Program-made: the position numbers and the translations under genes | Notes under the pieces: model-generated | What the model saw: the letters and a program-made list of their open reading frames with translations, nothing else | What the model was told of the DNA's origin: nothing | Database searches by the model: none | Shown here: positions 24,358-33,594 of the stretch, one piece after another | Layout of the letters: the number at the start of each line of letters is the position of its first letter | How positions within the stretch are numbered: position 1 is the stretch's first letter | Assembly: GCA_910574455.1 (NCBI GenBank) | Contig: CAJSYZ010000001.1 | Location: forward strand, 1,031,961 to 1,095,960 | Direction of reading: 5' to 3' | Length of the DNA stretch: 64,000 nt | Source: Trichaptum fuscoviolaceum | Lineage: Eukaryota > Basidiomycota > Agaricomycetes > Hymenochaetales > Trichaptaceae

Positions 24358-24684
24358 TCAGAGAACAACCTTTTCGACAGTCGCCCATAATGCTCCTCCG
24401 CCGGCGTATGCAAGCTTCTTGTCAGCATCAATGCGTACGCCATTTAGGTGACTGATGATGCACCAGAAGCACTATGACCACTACCATGAACGGCAAGAGG
24501 GATATTTTCGGAAGAGGCTTACTTGATAGCGGTCGCAATGTCTTCGTCATTCTGGAAGGCAATGATCCTTGCCCTCTTGACCGAGCAGGCTGACCACTGT
24601 GATATGGCTTGCTCGTATTCAGGGTGCTCAGAGGTGATGATATCCCCATGAAACTGCTGTTTAAAGGTCTCGAAAGAAGACATG
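24358..24684 (-). pseudogene. FAD-linked oxidoreductase, N-terminal fragment
   Basis: The ATG at 24684 opens a berberine-bridge/FAD_binding_4-type N-terminus: MSSFETFKQQF, YEQAISQWSACSVKRARIIA and FQNDEDIATAIK. After a stop, other frames give PLAVHGSGHSASGASSV, which holds the His of the usual covalent-FAD motif, and NGVRIDADKKLAYAGGGALW. The family would then continue for 300 or more residues, but the sequence stops at EKVVL. Frame breaks plus truncation make this a dead fragment. It lies just inside the left arm of the large element. Confidence 0.7.
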
Positions 24685-25990
24685 CTGTCAGACGATAGCG
24701 CGGGAAGAAGCCGAGGGAGGCACTGGTCCTTGACGAAGAGGTGTAACAGATCTTGCGACAGCTTAAATAGTTCCAGGCCAAGATCCAAAACACAGCAGTT
24801 ATTCATGACCATTGCCCCGGAAAGCTTGGGTCCGCGATCAAGCTCCAGGGTGGTGATTTCAAACGAGGCGGCAAAAAGTGGACTTTCTGAGCCCTTCTAA
24901 CCCGCTTTTCCCGAATGGCGAGAGCATTGAGGGTAAGAGTAGTTACACGGAACAGCATTGTCAGGCAATCCTACGCAGACATTTGTGCCACTGGAATGGA
25001 AAGAAAGTTGAAGGCATTTGTTGCGCATGCACAAAATTTGCCCAAAGCGAGAAGATGGACGACGGGTTTTGTGTTTGTTTGTTAAAACTCTGCCGAAAAT
25101 CATGCTAGGGCATAGGTAACCACTGCAATATTTATACTCATGTTCCACAAGGGCCATAAAAGGATCATTGGTTCTCTCTGCTAAATATCACTGTTCCTAT
25201 GGCGATGAAAAGAGGAGGTCGACACATCACAGTTGGAAATAAGTGCATTAAATAGCATAATATTACACATGGTCATAAAGGCGACAGGTCTGTCCTACAT
25301 TCCTCTTATAAAACATCATTTTACAATCACTGAACTGTTATGAAATAGTAACATCAACGTCGTATCATGATAAGAATTATAAACATGAGCTACTTAGCTT
25401 CATCTGACCTATAGTTGCCACACTCAAAGATGTAGCATGATTGCGGCTTTATAACGGGTTATCATTGACGGACATACATCATGATGTGTGTTGGATCACT
25501 TACCCTTTTGGAAACGGAGCACTTGAATTAGAGCCACCCTTGATATTGCATCACAACGTGTGTTGGAATAGCTACCTATCTTGCATCGGAGCATTAGATG
25601 GTCCGAGTAACTGAATCACAGCAGCGTATCCAATGAAAGCTGATAGGGGTGATAGCTTCTAATGAGTTCGCCGCGCACTTGTAAGCCGTGTATTCACTCA
25701 CGAATAGACTTCCTTCATCCAAACAGTCACAAGGTCCCTCCCTTCACCCGTCACGAACTCCCATGGTGTCCTGGTATAAGAACTGAGCCTGGTACGTTCG
25801 TCGGAGTGAAGATGGCACTTACCATAGAGGCCCATAAGGTGGTCGCGGCCAGTGGGGACGGAGATGTGGGTGTAGTCTGCTTGTTCCATTAAGGTGGTAG
25901 CAGACCCTTGAAGTGGACAGGGCATTCCACATACGCACTTGCGAGGCCTCAACCTTAAGAAAAGGGGATGAGTCCTGAGGCAAGGAATGA
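24685..25990. other. Non-coding interior of the large element
   Basis: No gene supported. A loose duplication of about 90 bp is visible at 25480-25600 (GTGTGTTGGA...GGAGCA...TTAGA in both halves). Open frames near 25700-25900 belong to low-complexity sequence leading into the minisatellite. Confidence 0.45.
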
Positions 25991-26004
25991 ACACTGTCCG
26001 CAGA

Positions 26005-26335
26005 TGTGTCCGAGGTGGCCGCAGCCATGTTGAGGGAAAAGACGCCTTCCGCAGAGGCGTCCGGGTGGCCGCAGCCATGTTGAGGGAAAGACGCATTCCG
26101 CAGAGGCGTCCGGGAGGCCGCAGCCAGAGGAAGGGGAAGAACACGTTCCGCAGACATGTTCGGTGGCCGCAGCCAGAGGAAGGGGAAGAACACGTTCCGC
26201 AGACATGTTCGGGTGGCCGCAGCCAGAGGAAGGGGAAGAACACGTTCCGCAGACATGTTCGGGTGGCCGCAGCCAGAGGAAGGGGAAGAACACGTTCCGC
26301 AGACATGTTCGGGTGGCCGCAGCCAGAGGAAGGGG
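26005..26335. repeat. Minisatellite, about 7 copies of a 50-bp unit
   Basis: GTGGCCGCAGCC starts recur at about 26012, 26066, 26116, 26163, 26214, 26264 and 26314. The last four units are nearly identical, the first three divergent. Because 50 is not a multiple of 3, the array opens long frames on both strands; these are not taken as genes. Confidence 0.88.
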
Positions 26336-26398
26336 AAGAGCACGAGATAAACATGAGACTCAACACGGGACATTGCGCTTCGCACAGTGTCAGTTGGG

Positions 26399-27175
26399 TG
26401 TCACGACGTGACATATCCCTCTTCCCCTTTGGGGCGCATCCCGGGGATTTCCCTGAATCCCGCCGGGATATCTTGCCCTCGGGAAATATCCCGGGGCATT
26501 CCCTTCGGGATCTCTCCCTTTCGGGATTTATCCCGGGTTCTTACCTTATGGACTTTCCCGAAGTCTCTCATCCTCTTGTCTTTCCTCATGTTCCCCACCT
26601 GTTTCCCTCATTCCTCCTTCATTACTCCGATTTACCAATGCCCCTACACATGTTCTGTCACTCCTTTGTTATTCCTTTCCAATTCCTGTCTTAGTCTTAC
26701 ATGTGTGAGGCCTCATTGCCTACCGCATTGCCCACATCCCCGATTTTCCCACGCTTCCGGAATCCCGGTATCTCTGTCCTTTCTCTATATAAACCCATAG
26801 CATTTGTACATAGATACCTTGACTCGAATATCATAAGTCTTTGGGCCTAGCTAGTGGCCAGGCTTTCGAGATCCACCATGCCTTTGTCTTGTCTCCAAAT
26901 CTAGCTTGCTTGTTGTCTAGTGCTCTAGACTATCTTTTGTGTTTGACCCGGACGTCTCGAGCCTTGCGCGGGAGCACCCCGAAGTCCCCTCGTCGTCGGT
27001 CACCCTTGTCAGATGCCGGAAGCCCCGGATCCTGGTTATACTCGTCTCTCGTCTCTATTCTCTTTGCTTCGCTCTTAGATTCGATCTCGCAGGACATCAT
27101 GTCTCGATAGGCATGATCTCATTTGTTTACAATAGACAAGACACCACAAGGCATGCATCGGGTCCAAGCCTGACA
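26399..27175 (+). repeat. 5' LTR
   Basis: 777 bp, TG...CA ends. It contains palindromic CCCGGG-rich blocks near 26445-26540 and a TATA box. The 89- and 82-codon frames present in both LTRs are not genes. Confidence 0.93.
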
Positions 27176-27208
27176 GTATATTCGAGTCCTGACAGTATAT
27201 TCGAGTCC
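27171..27208. repeat. 19-bp tandem duplication at the LTR/primer-site junction
   Basis: TGACAGTATATTCGAGTCC occurs twice in a row, starting in the last bases of the 5' LTR. It covers the place where the primer binding site should be. TTCGAGTCC resembles a tRNA T-arm. Confidence 0.7.
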
Positions 27209-27566
27209 TCCTACTGCGAGTTCGAATTGCTGACTCCCTGCGGGGAGCATACCTTCTAGATGAATATTTTCTTTACTTTATCTTCCCATTAATCATACAT
27301 TTTACTTCAAATTCTAATATCCAAGTTCCTGCGTGAATGCGCGCAGTTCATTCGATGTAGCGCATATGCGCTTTCACCCCATCCAAATCCGGCCATCACT
27401 TTCTCCTCACTCCCCCACCATCGATTTCAAGAACACCCCCTTCCTCCCTTTTAAACCCCAACAAAAACTTCTGAAAACCTCGTTTTACCCCTCCTCTTTA
27501 AACTTCTGAACTTTTTCCCCCGCAATTCTCACTATTTCCGGCCCCGCAACATGCGCAAGATGACGA

Positions 27567-27589
27567 CCCCCCCCCCCCCCCCCCCCCCC
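27567..27589. repeat. Poly-C tract, 23 bp
   Basis: Uninterrupted run of C inside the LTR element; its length may be unreliable in the assembly. Confidence 0.9.
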
Positions 27590-28049
27590 ATACTTTGACA
27601 ACTCTCACCTCGAAATCCATGTCCTCCGCATCAACAATCCACGCGATCTGCTTGAGACATTCCCACTGGACTCTGGATGCTGCTGGGAATGGTTTCTGAG
27701 GACTGGAAGAACTACTTGATATTCAGATCGAGAATTGCGGTGGTGCGTTCTCGTCAAGGAGGTACAGGCAACGCCTCAGACGCTTTGGAAACAGCAGCCT
27801 CCGGGCTGTCTGAATTCATTGGCAATGACAGGACCGCTCTTCGCGAGTCGTCCTTGTCTGTCGCAGAATCATTTGTCAACGCAGAGTCGATTGCCCACCT
27901 CTGGTTTTCCGACCGAACCCCCTGCGTGCTTGCGCACGCATCCCATCAACATCTGCGTCTTCGCCACTTCTTGAAGGCCCGGGATAAGAGGGGAGATAGT
28001 AAACCCCTATCTCTCACATTTGACATCCCGAAAATCATTCTCGCGACTT

Positions 28050-28570
28050 ACTCTGGTCGCCGCCGTCTCCTGGTTGAAGTTTTTCGACTCGAGCAATGCC
28101 TGCGGCACTACTGGAACCCCCGCTAGCCCGCGCGGACGACTGGACCAAACAATCGCTGGCGCGCTGCGCGACTTCTCCAATGTCTCCTGGTTGGAGCTCG
28201 CAAACTCGAGCGATGCCTACGGCGGTATTGCCATCCCCGCTGGCCCGCACGGACGACTGGAGCAAACAATCGGCGACGGGTCGCCTCCTTCGCCTTTAAC
28301 CACGATTGGCACGGTCATGTATTGCCTTCAAAGCGTCTGCGCTTGCAATCTACGGGCGCAAACCCAATTTCCGCAGTTCTCGCCGTCCTGACACGTCACA
28401 CGGACGATTGGAGCAAACAATTGGAGGTCACGAGCGGTGTCGCCAACCTCGCCCTCATCCACGTCGCCCGACTACATGTATTGCCTTCAGAGCGTCTGCG
28501 CTTTCGATTGACGGCGCGCACGCCTCACACCGACGGACGATTGGAGCAAACAATCTGCAACGTTGGGCGG
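28050..28570. repeat. Internal tandem repeats of the LTR element
   Basis: Four blocks of CGGACGAYTGGASCAAACAATC occur near 28132, 28248, 28400 and 28540. The first two sit in a duplicated segment (GTCTCCTGGTTG ... CGAGCRATGCCT). The last two sit in another (ACATGTATTGCCTTCARAGC). No open gag-like frame runs through them. Confidence 0.7.
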
Positions 28571-29848
28571 ACTGCAGATACAAAGGTTGAAGCTTGCCAA
28601 TCGGACCGACAACTATGGCACTGCTGGATGAAGTTGCACCCAGTGCCATAGTGGACCTTTGCTTATGGATGCCTTTCCAACACATCCACTGATTGGATCC
28701 CGCTCTAACTTGGAGGATATGTTGGTGGAACTGGGTAGATTGGTTGGGCGAAGTTTCAGGGCTATCGGTGCAGTACTTGTCGCTCTACATCACTTTTAGT
28801 GCTCACCATATTGGCATTGAGTCACACCCTCATTCCTCAACATCCATCGATTCGTTCCCGATCTCCTTGCGCACACACGTTGTTCTACACTAGGACACAC
28901 ACCTCACGAAGTTTCGAATGTGTCGGAGACGAATTGGGGCTTTCAGACTGTTATCAGTGCCAGACCTCACCCTCACCATACATTTTCGCCTCTCTTCGAC
29001 GATTGCGAAGCAACTACTGGGCCGCTTTCTGCGCGCAAGACACCATTCTCTTCTGCCAGTCGCACTCTTTCCATACGTGCAACAATCGCGCCGATCCGCT
29101 GAGTTTTGAGCTCACGGCGGTCTTGTTGGCTCCACACTGTCACCACCACACCTTCCCCCTTTTGGCCGAAAAGATCGCCCATAACTTGGGATCGATTCGC
29201 GCCTTCACAAAATCAAAACCACCCCCATCTGCGTCTGCTTCCGGGCTTTCCTATCGCCCAACTCCCGCCTGAATCGACGCAAAACTCATCAATCGCCGGC
29301 AACATCTTCGGGACAACATCCATGTCATTACCGGGCCACTGCTGTCGAAACCCTGAACCATAACTCGGGCTTGATTCAAGCCTTCACACAACTAAGGGCA
29401 CCTTCATCTTCATCTTCTCGGGGGCTTCCCTATTGCCCAATGTTCACTCGAATCGGCGCAAAACTCGTCGATCGCTGGCAATAACTTCGAGACAGCCGGG
29501 TTAGCAGCAACATTTGATAGCTCGCCGCCTGTACACCCCATTCTTGGCTGCACTCTCAACTGTTGTTGCTCACTCTGGCTCTTCCTTTGACTTGCCCATT
29601 TCTCTTATCCACGGAGGATATTTGCTTGCGCATAGCAGAATTGCGCAATCTAAGAAAACACACCCTTTCCATGGTATCTGTGGCCTTTCCTCTTGGACAA
29701 CAACCAGCTCCGTCATATGTTGGGGAACATCTGACATATCTTCCCTCATCACAACATTGGTCCACAACGCTGTACTCCCGTTGTCTTTGCACATGCGCAG
29801 ACGGGACCTTGGCCTCGACGGGGCTCGGCCGTTAAGGGGGGGCAACAC

Positions 29849-30625
29849 TGTCACGACGTGACATATCCCTCTTCCCCTTTGGGGCGCATCCCGGGGATTT
29901 CCCTGAATCCCGCCGGGATATCTTGCCCTCGGGAAATATCCCGGGGCATTCCCTTCGGGATCTCTCCCTTTCGGGATTTATCCCGGGTTCTTACCTTATG
30001 GACTTTCCCGAAGTCTCTCATCCTCTTGTCTTTCCTCATGTTCCCCACCTGTTTCCCTCATTCCTCCTTCATTACTCCGATTTACCAATGCCCCTACACA
30101 TGTTCTGTCACTCCTTTGTTATTCCTTTCCAATTCCTGTCTTAGTCTTACATGTGTGAGGCCTCATTGCCTACCGCATTGCCCACATCCCCGATTTTCCC
30201 ACGCTTCCGGAATCCCGGTATCTCTGTCCTTTCTCTATATAAACCCATAGCATTTGTACATAGATACCTTGACTCGAATATCATAAGTCTTTGGGCCTAG
30301 CTAGTGGCCAGGCTTTCGAGATCCACCATGCCTTTGTCTTGTCTCCAAATCTAGCTTGCTTGTTGTCTAGTGCTCTAGACTATCTTTTGTGTTTGACCCG
30401 GACGTCTCGAGCCTTGCGCGGGAGCACCCCGAAGTCCCCTCGTCGTCGGTCACCCTTGTCAGATGCCGGAAGCCCCGGATCCTGGTTATACTCGTCTCTC
30501 GTCTCTATTCTCTTTGCTTCGCTCTTAGATTCGATCTCGCAGGACATCATGTCTCGATAGGCATGATCTCATTTGTTTACAATAGACAAGACACCACAAG
30601 GCATGCATCGGGTCCAAGCCTGACA
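29849..30625 (+). repeat. 3' LTR
   Basis: 777 bp, the same as the 5' LTR by eye. It is preceded by the polypurine tract and followed by target duplication TTGGG. Confidence 0.93.
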
Positions 30626-31084
30626 TTGGGTTCATAAGGAAAAGAAGAAGGTGATAAGGAAATGCCCAACGCGAGGAACAAATGATGAAGAGACATTGAA
30701 GGCTGTACATTGCGCTTCGCGCAGTGCATGCTAGTGGCGAGGTGGTGATGAAGGAAAGCTTGAGTGAAAAACGGAACTTAGGCAAAAATCTCGAACGCCG
30801 TGCTTACATAATTCATGCAACGGCGTGGCAATTTTCGCCTACAGTTCAACTTAACTTTTGCTTCCGTGTCTTCACATCGGACAGCAAATTTGCTTCCGCT
30901 ATCTCGATCTATTACTTGTTATTGCCATCTCTCACTATTATTGTCATACAGCAGAAGTCTGTATCCTTTCCTTCTTCATCTTCATGGACACCTGGATCCG
31001 GAGCCTAGCTCGAAGAGCTTGGCGCAAGGATGACCAGTACTGACGTCCATGTCGTTCTTGCCCTTTCCCTTAGCTTCTCTTCCA

Positions 31085-33076
31085 ATGGCCCCCGCAAGAA
31101 GTGGTGGACGGGGTCGCGGAGGTCGTGGAGGTGGCAATGGGGCTAAGAGGGGTGGAGGAACACGATCGTCAGTGGGTGGGGATGCACCACGAAGGCCATG
31201 TAAGCTATTGTATCTTGTGTCGGCATATTTTCGTCCCACTTACCCTCTGTGCTTACAGTGATTACTGGACATGTACCACGAAGGTCATGTGAGCTACCGT
31301 ATTTTGTGTCGGCTTATTTTCGTCCCATTTACCTTCTGTGCTTACAGTGATTACTGGAGGAAAGGCGCCTGCAATGCTGATTACGCCTTCCGATGACATA
31401 GGTGTGTGTATCATATAACTCTTATCTTCGTCCTCTCATCTGATTGTCTCTTGAAGAAATATCCACTGGAAGCGATGGCGGCCATGTGGCGCAAAACTCC
31501 GCACCATTCCATCCACTACCTCCCAAGCCCGAACTCAATATGGAGAGGCAAAGCACGCTGGATCCGGCAGCTATGGAGATTGACTTCGGTATGGATAGCG
31601 GACAGGTGAGCGACTGTTTCACAGGGTACAAGACGTTTCGGCTTATGTCAATTCTACTTTTCTTTTATTAACGAAGACAGATGATGTGAGTATTGGTTGA
31701 CATATTCCAAGCACTTATTAACCTCCTGTCTGTAGCATTGCTGCTGGTGTCACGATGGCGGTGAACTCTATCCCTGTACCAAAAACAGTTGCCCACTCGC
31801 CATGTGTCCGACTGTGTTATGGTCGAGGAGACGAAAAAGCAGAACTTCAGCTGTCCCTCGTGCTGGAACAAACATGTGAACACGGTGTATACGCCCGGTA
31901 ACGCGCCATGCAAATATCCAGTGGGTTCTGCAAATTCAGTATAAAGATGTCTTGTTGATCAATTTCCGTAGTGGGAAATTCGCCGTCCCTGCTCCGTTCG
32001 TGATTACAGATCAGGAGTGAACACTTCTCCTTTACTCATCATTAATCTCACACTATCTTCTGTGGAGCATCTCGAAATGCGCAGAATCTTCTATCACATA
32101 TTGAAGTCTTCGTATCAACAGAAATCAGAAGATGTGAGTTTTTCCGTTTGTGTTGCAACCGACTCGTCTTTATTTTGATTGATAGCTGCGCTATGTGCAT
32201 ATTACTTTTGACAATGAAAACACCGATCTGGAGGAAAAACGGGAAAAGGTGCTTTCGGAAGTCGATTCCGACATCAGTTACCGTCGCTTCAAGAGGGTTC
32301 TCGTCTTCATCAACTCTCACACAAACCCGGAAGGGCTGATTTACCACACCGTCCATGGTGCCACTGACTTTGATGAAGTAAGCAGCATGATCCCATTCGT
32401 GAATGGCCCTTCCTGACGTTTTTCAGTTCTTCAATTGGCTGATTTTACACGACCTTGAGAACTTTCTGTTCGAGCGTGAGACCACGTTGGTGTTAAACTG
32501 TTGTGGGTCTTATGTTAAGAGTCCCCTCCAGATGTCAAACATACACGATCTGACTGCACGGTGAGGGCCTAACTATCTGAGTTATATTCTTACCTCTAAC
32601 CTTCCTTCAATTCCAGCGGTATTGTGAAGAATATCATGTCTTTTGTTGCGGAAAAGTTTCAACCGAGCCTCGCCACGCATCTTGTGACGGAGACTCTCTA
32701 TGAGATTTTTATGTCCCGTAAATCTTTCGTCCATGCGTTGGAGAAGCATCTTGCTGGTAGTGATGTTGGGAGTCACGCTCACATCAACCTCTTCAGTGTC
32801 GATGGCTGGCGCACGTACATATGGGGTTCTGGAACCAGTCGTCCTTATGGCACCCTTCCGGACATTTCTTGCATCAAATGTGGATTGATTCTGCCATGGC
32901 GTAAGGATTTTGATGGAAAGAGTTCAAAGAACTCTTCAGGCACAGTGAATCTTCGATGCCGGCTATGCAAGTATCGGTACGGAACAGTGGTATGTCCTTC
33001 AGGACTCCAACCCATACATGAAAAGTCGGCGCAGAAGTGGTATTATCGTGTTATACCCAGGACTGGCACACCATGA
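31085..33076 (+). CDS. Element cargo gene: Gly/Arg-rich N-terminus, PHD-like zinc finger, possible caspase-like domain, C-terminal zinc ribbon
   Basis: The first exon (ATG 31085) encodes an RGG-type segment. A Pro-rich exon follows at 31460-31606. The exon at about 31735 reads CCWCHDGGELYPCTKNSCPL and then, one frame away, VEETKKQNFSCPSCW; the Cys/His spacing suits a PHD finger, with an apparent 1-bp frameshift at about 31807. Further exons (from 32185) give RVLVFINSHTNPEGLIYH and TLVLNCCGSYVKSPL, which could be the His and Cys of a clan CD (caspase/CHAT) dyad. The C-terminus has paired CxxC (CIKCGLILPW, LRCRLCKYRYGT). The family is not recognised and the protease idea is inference. The frameshift means the copy may be dead. 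Confidence 0.55.
31186..31363. repeat. 89-bp tandem duplication of an exon end plus intron
   Basis: Two copies, each ACCACGAAGGYCATG, then a GT...CTTACAG intron-like stretch, then TGATTACTGGA. Both keep donor and acceptor signals. Splicing both introns would stay in frame (LITGHVPRRSLITGG). Confidence 0.8.
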
Positions 33077-33594
33077 ATCACCTTCCTTGATGTCGCGGCA
33101 CAATGGAGCTTCTGGTCTCTCGTTCGTCTTACTCGTCAGTTTCGTTTCCCCGTTATTCATCGTTTCGGTCTGTTCTGCACTTTCATGTTATGGTGACTTC
33201 CGTATGACAGTGTTTGTATCAAAAGAAATGTGTGAATACGTTCCTTAATATCTTCATCTTCATCATTTAGGACACCACTCTACCCCAGTGTCATCTACGT
33301 TTTGAATAGTTATGTATGTACATAGAGTCTGCCGATGAAAAATGACTACCATCTTCGTTTTCTTTCTCTATTTAGAGTGCTAAATATCCTTATTCGTATG
33401 TTGACCAAGTACATGTTCTATATAAATAACATTTACTGATTATCACCCACGAGGCGAGCTGGGTATAGACTAAATTCGGTTGCGAAGAGGGGTAAAAGTG
33501 GTCCGATTTCTTATCTGCTACAGTACGTGGGCACTTCTCCTATCCTCAACCACATCCTGACTTCCAACCCCTTTCTAGGCTTTACTCGCATTCA

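Larger units (their letters stand above)
26399..30625 (+). mobile_element. Non-autonomous LTR retrotransposon (LARD-like), 4.23 kb
   Basis: Two 777-bp direct repeats (26399-27175 and 29849-30625) begin TGTCACGACG and end CCTGACA. I saw no difference between them by eye. A perfect 5-bp target duplication TTGGG flanks the unit (26394-26398 and 30626-30630). Each LTR has a TATA motif (CTCTATATAAACCC near 26783 and 30233). A polypurine tract (AAGGGGGGG) precedes the 3' LTR. The 2.67-kb interior has no gag, protease, reverse transcriptase or integrase reading frame, so proteins must have come from a related element. LTR identity implies recent insertion. It is nested inside the large element. Confidence 0.95.

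Noticed and set aside
25698..26414. Long open frames of 188-238 codons
   Set aside because: They are a by-product of the GC-rich 50-bp minisatellite and are open on both strands.
26841..27110. 89-codon frame repeated exactly at 30291-30560
   Set aside because: It is LTR sequence, present because the two LTRs are identical.
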